Notes under the pieces: generated by a model
Told to the model about the DNA's origin: nothing
Database searches by the model: none
Seen by the model: only the letters and a program-made list of their open reading frames with translations
Translations under genes and position numbers: made by a program
Assembly (NCBI GenBank): GCA_017437965.1
Contig: JAFRWN010000013.1
Location: 1-64,000, forward strand
DNA length: 64,000 nucleotides
Reading direction: 5' to 3'
Source of the DNA: Lachnospiraceae bacterium
GTDB taxonomy: Bacteria > Bacillota > Clostridia > Lachnospirales > Lachnospiraceae
Shown: positions 1 to 12,708 of the stretch, piece after piece
Layout: every line of letters begins with the position of its first letter
How positions within the stretch are numbered: position 1 is the stretch's first letter

Positions 1-1512
1 CCCGAGCAACCCGTTAAAATACTCAGTAACTGTTTTGTGTATTTCCTTATCATCGTCGGTTGCAGGCGTGAAGCTTAAAAGAGTCTTTACATCAGTATTG
101 AATTTCCCCTCCGGATCTGCCGGGTCTTCATAGCTAAGCAGCCTGTCATATATTTCAGTCTCGGTAGAAATGCCAAGATCCGCCGCAAACAGCTGAACAA
201 GCTCTTTGGGTGAAAGAGTATCTTTACGGCAAAGCGACATTACATCCTTGATTTTTAAAAGCTTTGCAAGCTCTTCCTTGGTAATGCCATAGTTCTCAGG
301 TCCTTGCGTCAGCTCGTTTACGATATCATTTATGCTCTGGGAAGAAGCATAGTCCGTGCCGCTTCCTGGTCCGTTCGGATATTCCTTGTAGAAATATAGC
401 TTGCTTGTCAGTTCGGGATCCAGTCCGAATAATTCGGCTGTTTCCTTATAATCAAGCTTATAGTCGCTCTGAGTATAATTAATTATTGTCCTTAAAAGCT
501 TAAGAAGATACATTGTGTTATCATCTATATAGGAGGAAAGCAGCGAACTTCCGCCTACATTGTCAATTACAAAATCCACAAAGGATGGCAGATCGGATTT
601 CTTTGCACCAAAAGGATTTTTAAGAAGAAGGACAGCATATATCTCGTCCCTGTCGACCTCAAGAAGCTCCGAGAGTTCGTCAGCATCCATTTTTTCTTTC
701 AAAAGATCTTTGTCAGCGAATTTTGTGAAACGAAGAATGTCAGCCTTGAGTTCGTCATTCATATATTCTGCATAATCCGGATTATCAATTACATCATTCT
801 TTAAAAAAACAGCAAGTTCAGGCAGGGTCATTCTGATAAAAGGCTCATTTTCCTCTGTGGGAGGTGTATAGAAGGGCAGAAGAATATCCTTTGAAATGTC
901 AAGAAAAGAAGCAGCCATGTATATACTGAAATCCGGATTTGAAGATAAAAGATCAAGCTTATTGAAAAACTCGGAATCATATCCCGGATTGTTTGAAAAC
1001 ATTTTTAAATATTCTTCCTTGGATAATTCACGGTCTGAAACATAATTTTTGGCATGAGCAAGATATTTAAGCGCACTGAAATTATCGATTCCATCGGATA
1101 AATCATCGGATTTTGATATTTTGTTTAAAATATCAACACCGACGATGGCATTGTATATGGTATCATAGTTCATATAATCAATCATCAGACCGGACTCTAC
1201 AGATTCTTTCTGCTTAAGGCTGCTTAAATCATCTGAAGTACCGGAAAGAAATATAAAGCGTTCAACATTTTTAAAAACCGATTCGTCAATGGAGTACAGC
1301 TCATAGAAAAGCCCAAGATTTGCTGATGAGTTGATGTTAGATGCAAAAAGCTCCTCATAAACACTTAAATTCTTTTTGTAAGAAGAATTTTCGGAAAGAA
1401 ATGAAGGATTTGACGAATTATTCCTGGAGATAAAGACAGACAGCAATATACAAAGAAAAAAAAGGCAGGCAACAAGAATAATACTGACAATAAGTTTGCT
1501 TTTTTTGATCAT
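1..1512 (-). CDS. Membrane-anchored extracytoplasmic protein, 5' part only (unknown function)
   Basis: An open frame of 504 codons runs from an ATG at 1512 to the window edge without a stop, so the C-terminal part is missing. An AAAGGAG ribosome site lies 6-7 bases upstream of the ATG. The product starts with a short basic stretch (MIKKSK) and one hydrophobic helix at about residues 7-28, followed by at least 470 hydrophilic, acidic, helix-rich residues that should lie outside the membrane. The ectodomain contains recurring short helical units such as 'LSKEEYLKMF', 'ITKEELAKLL', 'LSPKELVQLF' and 'LDYKETAELF'. I do not recognise the family. Large helical loops of this style occur in MMPL/RND-like and FtsX-like exporters of Clostridia, so further membrane helices downstream are possible, but none is in view. 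It is divergent from glnS and has its own promoter. Confidence 0.85.
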   Translation of the reverse strand, partial: MIKKSKLIVSIILVACLFFLCILLSVFISRNNSSNPSFLSENSSYKKNLSVYEELFASNINSSANLGLFYELYSIDESVFKNVERFIFLSGTSDDLSSLKQKESVESGLMIDYMNYDTIYNAIVGVDILNKISKSDDLSDGIDNFSALKYLAHAKNYVSDRELSKEEYLKMFSNNPGYDSEFFNKLDLLSSNPDFSIYMAASFLDISKDILLPFYTPPTEENEPFIRMTLPELAVFLKNDVIDNPDYAEYMNDELKADILRFTKFADKDLLKEKMDADELSELLEVDRDEIYAVLLLKNPFGAKKSDLPSFVDFVIDNVGGSSLLSSYIDDNTMYLLKLLRTIINYTQSDYKLDYKETAELFGLDPELTSKLYFYKEYPNGPGSGTDYASSQSINDIVNELTQGPENYGITKEELAKLLKIKDVMSLCRKDTLSPKELVQLFAADLGISTETEIYDRLLSYEDPADPEGKFNTDVKTLLSFTPATDDDKEIHKTVTEYFNGLLG

Positions 1513-1549
1513 TTCGGCTCCTTTCCTTTGCTTTTCATCCATTTTATTC

Positions 1550-1578
1550 ATTTTACCATTCATGATGAAGATATGCAA
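1550..1578 (-). promoter_or_regulatory. SigA-type promoter of the gene at 1-1512
   Basis: On the minus strand TTGCAT (1578-1573), a 17-base spacer and TAAAAT (1555-1550) lie about 38 bases upstream of the ATG at 1512. Spacing and match are good. Confidence 0.55.
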
Positions 1579-1630
1579 TCACGAATTATGAAGAATGTTT
1601 TAAAAAGTACTTTAATTTATCTTAGTTTTG

Positions 1631-1664
1631 TGTTACAATAAATCAATATAATATTTTTATGGAG
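1631..1664 (+). promoter_or_regulatory. Extended -10 promoter and ribosome site of glnS
   Basis: TGTTACAAT (TG extended -10 with TACAAT at 1634-1639) precedes glnS; the matching -35 region (TTTAAT, 1611-1616) is poor. GGAG at 1661-1664 lies 5 bases before the ATG at 1670. Confidence 0.35.
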
Positions 1665-1669
1665 TAACT

Positions 1670-3337
1670 ATGAGTACACAGGAGAGAGAAGAAAAAAATT
1701 TTATCGAGCAGATAATCGATAAGGACATCGCCGAAGGAAAATGTAAAAAAGTAATTACCCGTTTTCCTCCCGAGCCCAACGGCTATCTGCACATCGGTCA
1801 TGCAAAATCAATACTTCTGAACTACGGTCTGGCCAAGAAATACGGCGGACAGTTCAATATGAGATTTGATGACACAAACCCCACGAAAGAAAAAATCGAA
1901 TTTGTTGAAAACATCGCAAAGGATGTAAAGTGGGTCGGCGGAGATTTCGGCGACAGGATTTTCTATGCTTCGAACTACTTCGACCAGATGTATGAGGCCG
2001 CAGTAAAGCTGATAAAGAAAGGCCTTGCCTATGTTGACGAGCTTACCGCAGATCAGATAAGAGAGTACAGAGGAACCCTCACCGAGCCCGGAAAAGAGAG
2101 CCCTTTCAGAAACCGTTCCGTAGAAGAGAACATGGAGCTTTTCGAAAGAATGAAGAACGGTGAATTTCCCGACGGTTCGCTTGTACTTCGTGCAAAGATC
2201 GACATGGCAAGCCCGAACATGAATATGCGTGATCCCGTTATTTACCGTGTTGCACATATTTCCCACCATAATACAGGCGACAAGTGGTGCATCTATCCGA
2301 TGTATGACTTCGCTCATCCGATTGAGGATGCAATCGAAGGTGTAACCCATTCAATATGTACACTTGAGTTTGAGGACCACAGGCCTCTTTACGACTGGGT
2401 AGTGCGTGAGCTTGAATATGAAAACCCTCCGAAGCAGATAGAATTTGCAAAGCTTTATGTTACCAATGTGATAACAGGCAAGCGTTACATCAAGAAGCTT
2501 GTTGAGGATGGAGTGGTTGACGGCTGGGATGATCCAAGGCTTGTTTCGATCGCAGCCCTCCGCAGACGAGGCTATACTCCTGAGTCACTTCAGATGTTCA
2601 TGGAACTTGTCGGAGTAAGCAAGGCTCAGAGTTCCGTAGATTATGCAATGCTTGAGTACTGCATAAGGGAAGACCTGAAGCTTAAAAAGCCCAGAATGAT
2701 GGCAGTGCTCGATCCCGTAAAGCTTGTAATCGACAATTATCCCGAGGGCGTTACCGAGATGGTAAAGGTTCCGAACAATCAGGAGAATCCCGAAATGGGA
2801 GAGCGTGAGGTACCTTTCTCACGTGAAATATATATTGAACGCGATGATTTTATGATCGATCCGCCGAAGAAATATTTCCGTCTCTTCCCGGGGAATGAAG
2901 TAAGGCTGATGAGCGCATATTTTGTAAAGTGCGTATCCTATGAAACCGATGAAAACGGTAATGTTACCGTTGTTCACTGTACCTATGATCCGGAGACCAA
3001 GAGCGGTACAGGTTTTGAAGGCAGAAAGGTCAAGGGAACAATACACTGGGTAAATGCAGATACCGCACTTCATGTGACTGCAAGGCTCTATGAAAACCTT
3101 ACCGATGAGGAAAAGGGTGTTTATAATGAGGAAACCGGAGAGATGAACATCAATCCGAACTCCCTTACAATCTGTGACAAGGCTGTTGTTGAGCCGTCAC
3201 TTAAGGATGCAAAGGCATATGACAGCTTCCAGTTCCTCCGTAATGGTTTCTTTACGGTAGACTGCAAGGATTCAAAGCCCGATGCACTTGTATTCAACAG
3301 GATCTGTTCACTTAAGAGCAGTTACAAGCCAAACTAA
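1670..3337 (+). CDS. glnS: Glutaminyl-tRNA synthetase
   Basis: Class I aminoacyl-tRNA synthetase (555 residues, normal GlnRS length) that charges tRNA-Gln with glutamine in the cytosol. The N-terminal Rossmann fold carries '[16 protein letters not shown]' (HIGH at 41-44). 'RFDDTNP' and 'GWDDPR...RRRGYTPES' are typical of the GlnRS branch rather than GluRS. The anticodon-binding beta-barrel domains fill the C-terminal half. The second signature, expected to resemble VMSKRKL, reads '[11 protein letters not shown]' (about 267-277). It may be a clade variant because the flanking residues are well conserved. It is the first gene of a same-strand run; the next gene begins 12 bases after its stop. 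Its presence means Gln-tRNA can be made directly, although GatCAB may also exist elsewhere. Confidence 0.97.
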   Translation: MSTQEREEKNFIEQIIDKDIAEGKCKKVITRFPPEPNGYLHIGHAKSILLNYGLAKKYGGQFNMRFDDTNPTKEKIEFVENIAKDVKWVGGDFGDRIFYASNYFDQMYEAAVKLIKKGLAYVDELTADQIREYRGTLTEPGKESPFRNRSVEENMELFERMKNGEFPDGSLVLRAKIDMASPNMNMRDPVIYRVAHISHHNTGDKWCIYPMYDFAHPIEDAIEGVTHSICTLEFEDHRPLYDWVVRELEYENPPKQIEFAKLYVTNVITGKRYIKKLVEDGVVDGWDDPRLVSIAALRRRGYTPESLQMFMELVGVSKAQSSVDYAMLEYCIREDLKLKKPRMMAVLDPVKLVIDNYPEGVTEMVKVPNNQENPEMGEREVPFSREIYIERDDFMIDPPKKYFRLFPGNEVRLMSAYFVKCVSYETDENGNVTVVHCTYDPETKSGTGFEGRKVKGTIHWVNADTALHVTARLYENLTDEEKGVYNEETGEMNINPNSLTICDKAVVEPSLKDAKAYDSFQFLRNGFFTVDCKDSKPDALVFNRICSLKSSYKPN

Positions 3338-3349
3338 AGAGAGGTTTTT

Positions 3350-4081
3350 ATGGCTGAAAAACTCTATACCATACCCGTAAATGATGCATTTGACGCCGAC
3401 TGCGAATGTCCGGTATGCGAAATGTATCAGAACATACAGGAAAATGCCATCGATTTCGTGATGGGTACAAGCTATATGGAAGACGATATAAGGATGGAGA
3501 CCGATAAGATCGGGTTCTGCGACAAACATATTCCGCTTCTTTATAAACGTCAGAACAGGCTCGGCCTTGCACTTATGATGCTTACCCACATGAATAAGAC
3601 CATCAAAGAAATGGAAGGAAAGATGAACCAGAAGATTCAGGCACCTTCGCTCTTTAAAAAGTCCAAAGGCGGTGGCGGTGCAGTAAAGGAATATGCGGAT
3701 TTTCTTGACAATTCCTGTTATGTCTGCACGCGTATGGAAAACATGTTCAAGCGATATGTGATAACGACCCTTTATCTTTACGAAAGAGATGATGCTTTCA
3801 GGACCAAATTTGCCGCAAGCAAGGGCTTTTGTACAAGACATTATGCAATGCTTTATGATCTTGCGCCCACGGAACTGAGTTCAAAGCATCTTAGCGAGTT
3901 CATCGAAACGCTGAACAAGGTATATATGGAGAATTTCAAACGTGTACGTGACGACCTTGAATGGTTTACGGACAAATTTGATTATCGTAATGCAGATGCA
4001 CCGTGGAAAAATTCACGTGATGCTCTGATACGTGCAATACAGAAAACAAATGGTGTTTTCGTAGAAGAAAAAAAGAAGTAG
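3350..4081 (+). CDS. Cys/His-rich protein, probably DUF6062 family (function unknown)
   Basis: A soluble 243-residue protein with no signal peptide or membrane helix. Several Cys/His pairs suggest metal binding: 'CECPVCEMY' near residue 20, 'GFCDKHIPLLY' near 64, 'SCYVCTRM' near 124 and 'GFCTRHYAMLY' near 160. The pattern CxxC followed by FC..H occurs twice, as if the protein were built from two similar halves. From memory this matches the DUF6062 family found mainly in Lachnospiraceae and related Clostridia; no function is known to me. It lies 12 bases after glnS and 10 bases before the next gene, so the three are probably co-transcribed. AGAGAGG precedes the ATG. Confidence 0.85.
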   Translation: MAEKLYTIPVNDAFDADCECPVCEMYQNIQENAIDFVMGTSYMEDDIRMETDKIGFCDKHIPLLYKRQNRLGLALMMLTHMNKTIKEMEGKMNQKIQAPSLFKKSKGGGGAVKEYADFLDNSCYVCTRMENMFKRYVITTLYLYERDDAFRTKFAASKGFCTRHYAMLYDLAPTELSSKHLSEFIETLNKVYMENFKRVRDDLEWFTDKFDYRNADAPWKNSRDALIRAIQKTNGVFVEEKKK

Positions 4082-4091
4082 AGGATATATC

Positions 4092-6106
<2,015 letters not shown>

Positions 6107-6151
6107 AATAAAAATAAAAGCAGCATGATTTATTTTTAAGAGGATTTAGAA

Positions 6152-6817
6152 ATGGCAGAACGGATTTCAAAGGCAGAATGGAAGCGCAGAAGAAAAAGAA
6201 AGCGCATGATCCGCAAGTATTCAATACTTGGAGCTCTGGCTCTGATAGTAATTTTACTTCTTATACTGATAGTAAAATTCATCAGTTTCCTTTTCAGTGG
6301 AAATGATGGTGTGATCAAAAAGGCAGGAAGCCATAAAATCAAGAACAATATTCTTGAAATTTCGGAAAATGTACGTCCCGGAGAGGAAATGAAGAGTGTG
6401 AAGGGTATAGTTGTCCATTCTACAAACAAACCGGGTCTCTCTGCCGATGATCTTCTTAAAAGTTACAAGAACAGTTCGGGTACCAAGGATAAATATGAGT
6501 CCGTTCATTTCATCATTGACAGTGATGGTGTGATCATGCAGTGTATTCCCACCGATGAAATTGCCTTTCATGCAATGGGAAGAAACTCCGATACTATAGG
6601 AATAATGTTCTGTCATACAAATACTGACGGACAGATGACCGAAAGTACCCAGAAGGCTCTTAAGGATTTATTGGTCAAGCTTTGCAAGGAATACAAGCTT
6701 TCAACAAAGGATATCTTCTTACATTACGATATCAACGGGAAAATGTGCCCGGCTTATTATGCCGAAAACGCTGAAAGCTGGCAGAATTTTCTGAAGGAAG
6801 TTTCGGACAAACTTTAA
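6152..6817 (+). CDS. N-acetylmuramoyl-L-alanine amidase, membrane anchored (Amidase_2/PGRP fold)
   Basis: Cleaves the amide bond between MurNAc and the stem peptide of peptidoglycan. The 221-residue protein has a very basic N-terminus (KAEWKRRRKRKR), one membrane helix at about 30-50, and an extracytoplasmic amidase domain from about 85. Likely zinc ligands are the His of 'IVVHST', the His of 'FLHYDI' and the Cys of 'GKMCPAYY'. 'VHFIIDSDGVIMQCIP' and 'IAFHAMG' are standard Amidase_2 segments. The Cys in the last ligand position is the usual PGRP/T7-lysozyme arrangement. AAGAGG precedes the ATG. It lies 45 bases after guaB and 13 before the peptidase. Likely role: cell-wall turnover. Confidence 0.88.
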   Translation: MAERISKAEWKRRRKRKRMIRKYSILGALALIVILLLILIVKFISFLFSGNDGVIKKAGSHKIKNNILEISENVRPGEEMKSVKGIVVHSTNKPGLSADDLLKSYKNSSGTKDKYESVHFIIDSDGVIMQCIPTDEIAFHAMGRNSDTIGIMFCHTNTDGQMTESTQKALKDLLVKLCKEYKLSTKDIFLHYDINGKMCPAYYAENAESWQNFLKEVSDKL

Positions 6818-6830
6818 TTAAGGTAGATTT

Positions 6831-7958
6831 ATGGATTTAAGCAGATACAGTAACGAACTCAGGGATCTTTTCATTACCCTTTGCAAAATCCCGGCCCAGA
6901 CCGAACATGAGGATGAAAGGGCAGGATTTATTGCAAACTGGTATGCTGAGAACGGTTTACTGAATTTTGAAATTGATAATGCAGGTAATGTTCTTTACTA
7001 TTTCGGTGTAAAAAGCTATAACCCGGTTCATATCATTACTGCACACATGGATACGGTATTTCCGGCAGATACTGTCCTTAAACCACGTATTGATGATGAT
7101 GTGCTGTATTGCCCCGGCTCAGGAGACAATACTGCAAATCTCGCAATAATGATGCTTTGTGTGAAGTATCTGACCGAGATAGGATATGAAGGAAGCACCG
7201 GCCTGATCTTTGCGGCTGATATATGTGAAGAGGGCCTCGGAAATCTTAAGGGCGTTACCGAAATACTGAATGAATATGGTGCAAGGGTAGAACAGATGGT
7301 AAGCGTGGATCTGGCCTATGGCACGATAATTGCAGAAGCTGTCGGTTCAAAACGTTATGAGATAAGTGTAAGCACAAAGGGCGGTCATGCATTCCATGAC
7401 TTCGGAAATCCGAATGCTATCGCTATTGCTTCAAAGCTTATAAGTGCCCTATATGAGCAGCCTTTGCCGGAAGCAGGTGTCGTGACTTATAATGTAGGCC
7501 AGATAAGCGGAGGCACAGGTGTAAATGTAATTGCCCAGAATGCGACATTTCTTTACGAGTTCAGGTCGATAAATGCAGAGCTGATAAATGTGCTTGACGA
7601 AAACCTTTCGCTTGCACTTATTGAACATCAGGAAGAAAATGTAAATATTGAGTGCAAGCTGCTCGGTGAGAGACCCTGCCAGGGTAAAGTGGATGCCGAC
7701 AAACAGCAGTTTCTGCTTGACCGCATAAAGAATGCCTATGCTTTATCGGGCTGGACAGAAGCAGGCTACGGAACCGAAATTACGGTAATTCCCGGATCTA
7801 CAGACTGTAATGCATCGCTCGCCAGAGGAATACCTTCTGCATGCTTCGGTCTTGCATATTCTGAAGGACATCATACCCTTAATGAATTTACAAGGCTTGA
7901 CAGTTTGATCCCAGGCCTTGAAACGTTGATCAATTTCGTTCTGGACGATAATTTATAA
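6831..7958 (+). CDS. M20-family metallopeptidase (PepT/CPG2-like)
   Basis: A cytosolic zinc peptidase or amidohydrolase of 375 residues. Metal-site motifs are 'TAHMDTVFP' (about 78-86), 'GSGDNTAN' (bridging Asp, about 104), 'CEEGLGN' (catalytic and ligand Glu, about 137) and 'HHTLNE' near the C-terminus. A dimerisation insert begins around 185 ('ISVSTKGGHAFHDF'). Substrate cannot be read from sequence; tri- or dipeptides, or N-acyl amino acids, fit the family. It follows the amidase by 13 bases, so wall-peptide recycling is a reasonable but unproven link. It is the last gene before a strong bidirectional terminator. Confidence 0.88.
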   Translation: MDLSRYSNELRDLFITLCKIPAQTEHEDERAGFIANWYAENGLLNFEIDNAGNVLYYFGVKSYNPVHIITAHMDTVFPADTVLKPRIDDDVLYCPGSGDNTANLAIMMLCVKYLTEIGYEGSTGLIFAADICEEGLGNLKGVTEILNEYGARVEQMVSVDLAYGTIIAEAVGSKRYEISVSTKGGHAFHDFGNPNAIAIASKLISALYEQPLPEAGVVTYNVGQISGGTGVNVIAQNATFLYEFRSINAELINVLDENLSLALIEHQEENVNIECKLLGERPCQGKVDADKQQFLLDRIKNAYALSGWTEAGYGTEITVIPGSTDCNASLARGIPSACFGLAYSEGHHTLNEFTRLDSLIPGLETLINFVLDDNL

Positions 7959-7983
7959 TTTGATAACAAAACATTTGCTACTT

Positions 7984-8019
7984 AAAAAGTACCGGAAAAT
8001 TGATTTCCGGTACTTTTTT
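7984..8019. terminator. Bidirectional intrinsic terminator between convergent genes
   Basis: A perfect 15-bp stem (7984-7998 with 8004-8018) around the 5-base loop ATTGA, with A-tract and T-tract at the outer ends, so it can stop transcripts from both sides. It separates the M20 peptidase (+) from the exporter (-). Confidence 0.9.
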
Positions 8020-8046
8020 AGTGATGTTGTTTAATTGTTTTTTGCT

Positions 8047-11000
8047 TTATTCCGTTCTCAGTGCGATTACAGGATCTTTCTTTGCTGCAAGCCTTGAAGG
8101 TATCATGCCCGCGATGAAAGTAAGGAACATGCTGATAAGAATAAGTGCGATTCCACCTATGGGCGGAAGCTTCGCTATGCCGTCAACATCGGTAAGATTC
8201 TTGATTATCTTACATATCGGTATGTTGAGCAGCAGCGTGATAATAATTCCGATGGAACCGCTGATAAAGCCTATGGTGATCGATTCGGAGTTGAATACTC
8301 GTTTGATATCACGCTTCGAAGCACCGATTGCACGGAGTATACCGATTTCTTTGGTCCTTTCAAGTACCGAAATGTAGGTGATGATACCGATCATGATACT
8401 TGATACCACAAGTGATATCGAAACGAAAGCGATAAGCACGTAGGAGATAATGTTTACTATGTTTGTAACAGAGGACATTATGATTCCTACATAGTCGGTA
8501 TAGGTGATCTGGTCGGCTTCATCCTTTCCTTCATTGTATTCATCAATGAGCTTTATGAGTTTCTTCTTGTCGTTGAAGCTCTTTGCATAAAGGCTAATCA
8601 TGCTCGGAGTATCAAGCTCGCAATAACCGAATGCGGTGAGGTTATCATCATAGGTTGTGCTGGAATACATTGAAGGCATGTACTTGTCAAACAATGATGC
8701 AACAACCTCGGGTTTTTGGGAAGGAAGATAGTTGTCCATCAGATCGGCAAGCTGCTCGTTTGTATAGGTATCAAAGCTTCTCTGCGGATCAAGCATATAC
8801 ATGAGCGATACGAACTGAGGAAGCATGCTTTCGTACATATCATTGAATTCTTTATCGCTGTATTTCACATAGGTCTGCTTGATGAGGTTTATCAGCTCTT
8901 CATCGCTGAGGTTCAGCATCTGATTGATGCTTTCCTCGGTAAGAGGCATACCCTGGATGTTTGCCAGAATACCGCTGGGATCGATCTCGCCGCTTCTTAT
9001 CTTACCCATTGCCTGAACAAGAGAATCAATAAGGAATTGCTGGCGCTCTTCACGGGTCTTATAGGCATCAAGATATTCCTGACACATTGAATCGAGCTGT
9101 TCCTTTGAAGGAGTGCTGTAAATCTTCTTGAAAAGTGAAGCCTTTTCTGCAGTTGTAAGTCCGGCAATATATTCGGTGAAAAGATTGATCTTTTCTTCCT
9201 GGGTATATTCCTTTTTGTTGTCGGTTTCGAAAGGAAGGCCTGAAATAATATCGGTATCGGGATTTGCCATCTGCTTCTTTACAAGTTCGCTCTGCTGGAT
9301 ATCCTTAATGTAGGCTTCGGTAAGTTCATGGGTATAGGCAATGGAGCCTGCCTGGATTGAAGCATTCATGGCATCCTCATGTATCCTTAAGATACCTACG
9401 ATCTTTATCTGCTTAGCCTTCGGAAGAATAGAAGATACATAGGCCTTGTTGGTTCTCATGTCAACATATTTTCCGGTCTCTTCATCATATTCATAAAGGT
9501 CGGAAGGAAGTACAAGCCTGAAGCTTCTGCCGATGATATCGTCATATTCAAGAACTGTTTCCTCTGAATTGATGCTTTCGGCAAAGTCCTTGTCGCCAAG
9601 GCTTGAAATTGCCTTGTAGAACATGGAATACATGTCACTTGCATCTTTTATACCCATTGCATATAACGTAAGGTCATATACTTCGTTTTCATCGTTTACT
9701 ACAAGTACAGCTTCGGAATCACCCTCGGGCCATTTACCCGCTATAACATCATACTGTGATTCGAGAAGCTCCTTATTGTCGATCATTTCAACCCAGGTAT
9801 TACTCGAAGTCGAAGACGAACTCATCATTGATGCAAGCGGTGAGCTTGAATCCATTGCAAAACCCGAACCTGAAATATCAAAAGGATTTACCTGGAGAGG
9901 ATTGTCAGCATCATCCAGATATATCATGGGATTTACGTTATAGGAATATTTGATCGCGTTTGTTGCGCTCTTTATTTCAGAGGAATTGTCGAGAAATTCC
10001 TTGAATACTTTCATGTTGTTGGTCTTTGCCTCGGCAACCAGAGTCTGCATGGCTTTTCCGAGCATATTCTTGGCATAGACCTTGTCCATTTCATGCTCAT
10101 CAGCTTCATCCTGGCCCATCATCATTTTGAGAATTGTGGACATGTCGACAACTTCTTCCTGAATTGTGATGGGATAGGCAGAAAGAGTGTCTTCCTCAAC
10201 CGAATCAATATAGGTCTGAATACCGTTTGATATCGAAAGGATAAGGGCTATTCCTATGATACCTATTGAACCTGCAAAGGCTGTAAGTATTGTACGGCCT
10301 TTTTTGGTCATAAGGTTGTTGAGCGAAAGTGAGAGAGCGGTAAAGAAACCCATCGAGGTTTTCTTACGCTTTTCACCTGTTTCATCCTTGCCTTCGACTT
10401 CATCATCTGCCACGGGTTTGGAATCATCGACGATCTTTCCGTCAAGAAGCTTGATTATTCTTGTTGAATATTTGTCGGCAAGCTCAGGATTATGGGTTAC
10501 CATGATAACAAGCTTGTCTTTTGCAACTTCCTTAAGAAGTTCCATTATCTGAACCGAAGTCTCGGTATCAAGTGCACCGGTGGGCTCATCTGCAAGGATT
10601 ATGTCAGGATTGTTTACAAGAGCACGCGCGATTGCAACACGCTGCATCTGACCGCCTGAAAGCTGGTTGGGTCGTTTATAAAGCTGGTCGCCAAGTCCGA
10701 CCTTTTCGAGCATTTCCTTTGCTTTATTACGTCTTTCTTCCTTTGAAACGCCGGAAAGCGTGAGAGCAAGCTCTACATTAGAAAGTACCGACTGATGAGG
10801 GATGAGATTATAGCTCTGGAACACAAAGCCGATGGAATGGTTACGGTAGGTATCCCAGTCGCGATCCTTGAATTTCTTTGTTGAAACACCGTTTATGATC
10901 AGATCACCGGAGGTGTACTGGTCGAGGCCGCCTATAATGTTAAGAAGTGTGGTTTTACCGCAGCCGGACTGGCCCAGGATAGAAACAAATTCCTGTTCGC

Positions 11001-11085
11001 GGAAGGATAAGGATACACCTTTAAGAGCATGTACCTGATTTTCACCCGAAAGATAGTCTTTTTTGATATCTACAAGTTTAAGCAT
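8047..11085 (-). CDS. ABC exporter, ATPase fused to FtsX/MacB-type permease with a very large ectodomain
   Basis: A single 1012-residue polypeptide. The N-terminal ATPase has Walker A 'GQSGCGKT' (38-45), signature 'LSGGQ' (142-146) and Walker B 'DIILADEP' (161-168), as in the MacB/LolD group. A membrane helix follows at about 260-290 ('TILTAFAGSIGIIGIALIL'). About 560 extracytoplasmic residues come next, partly low-complexity Ser/Met and mostly helical. Three helices and the FtsX motif 'LERTKEIGILRAIGASKRDI' close the protein. Family members export peptides, antibiotics or lipoproteins, or act mechanically on cell-wall enzymes, rather than importing nutrients. GAGAGAGG lies just before the ATG. 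It appears monocistronic, with its own promoter and the gdhA terminator upstream. Substrate unknown. Confidence 0.9.
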   Translation of the reverse strand: MLKLVDIKKDYLSGENQVHALKGVSLSFREQEFVSILGQSGCGKTTLLNIIGGLDQYTSGDLIINGVSTKKFKDRDWDTYRNHSIGFVFQSYNLIPHQSVLSNVELALTLSGVSKEERRNKAKEMLEKVGLGDQLYKRPNQLSGGQMQRVAIARALVNNPDIILADEPTGALDTETSVQIMELLKEVAKDKLVIMVTHNPELADKYSTRIIKLLDGKIVDDSKPVADDEVEGKDETGEKRKKTSMGFFTALSLSLNNLMTKKGRTILTAFAGSIGIIGIALILSISNGIQTYIDSVEEDTLSAYPITIQEEVVDMSTILKMMMGQDEADEHEMDKVYAKNMLGKAMQTLVAEAKTNNMKVFKEFLDNSSEIKSATNAIKYSYNVNPMIYLDDADNPLQVNPFDISGSGFAMDSSSPLASMMSSSSTSSNTWVEMIDNKELLESQYDVIAGKWPEGDSEAVLVVNDENEVYDLTLYAMGIKDASDMYSMFYKAISSLGDKDFAESINSEETVLEYDDIIGRSFRLVLPSDLYEYDEETGKYVDMRTNKAYVSSILPKAKQIKIVGILRIHEDAMNASIQAGSIAYTHELTEAYIKDIQQSELVKKQMANPDTDIISGLPFETDNKKEYTQEEKINLFTEYIAGLTTAEKASLFKKIYSTPSKEQLDSMCQEYLDAYKTREERQQFLIDSLVQAMGKIRSGEIDPSGILANIQGMPLTEESINQMLNLSDEELINLIKQTYVKYSDKEFNDMYESMLPQFVSLMYMLDPQRSFDTYTNEQLADLMDNYLPSQKPEVVASLFDKYMPSMYSSTTYDDNLTAFGYCELDTPSMISLYAKSFNDKKKLIKLIDEYNEGKDEADQITYTDYVGIIMSSVTNIVNIISYVLIAFVSISLVVSSIMIGIITYISVLERTKEIGILRAIGASKRDIKRVFNSESITIGFISGSIGIIITLLLNIPICKIIKNLTDVDGIAKLPPIGGIALILISMFLTFIAGMIPSRLAAKKDPVIALRTE

Positions 11086-11134
11086 GCTTTTCCTCTCTCT
11101 TTTTTTATATTATTAAATATATTACCGAATAGGT

Positions 11135-11163
11135 ATTATAACATATTATCCTTATTTGGTCTA
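11135..11163 (-). promoter_or_regulatory. Probable promoter of the ABC exporter
   Basis: Minus strand: TAGACC (11163-11158), 17 bases, TATAAT (11140-11135), about 50 bases upstream of the ATG. The -10 is perfect and the -35 matches at four of six positions. Confidence 0.5.
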
Positions 11164-11221
11164 TATATAAAGGAAGATAAAGTCTTAAAATAAAGCGTAT
11201 TAAAGTTTAAGGAAATATTAA

Positions 11222-11258
11222 AATAACAAAAGGGACCAATAAGGTCCCCTCTGTTATT
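11222..11258 (-). terminator. Intrinsic terminator of gdhA
   Basis: A 16-bp near-perfect stem (11222-11237 with 11243-11258), loop AATAA, followed on the minus strand by a T-rich run. It lies about 35 bases after the gdhA stop. Confidence 0.8.
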
Positions 11259-11292
11259 GTGTCTTGTATGAGATTATAGAAAGCTTGTCAGA

Positions 11293-12672
<1,380 letters not shown>

Positions 12673-12708
12673 TTATTTATTAAAGCATCTTGGCTTTAAT
12701 TCGGTTTT

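Noticed and set aside
560..775. Plus-strand open frame of 71 codons
   Set aside because: It lies antisense inside the continuous minus-strand frame 1-1512, which has a strong ribosome site and promoter.
1808..3073. Minus-strand open frames inside glnS
   Set aside because: Antisense shadows; products resemble no protein.
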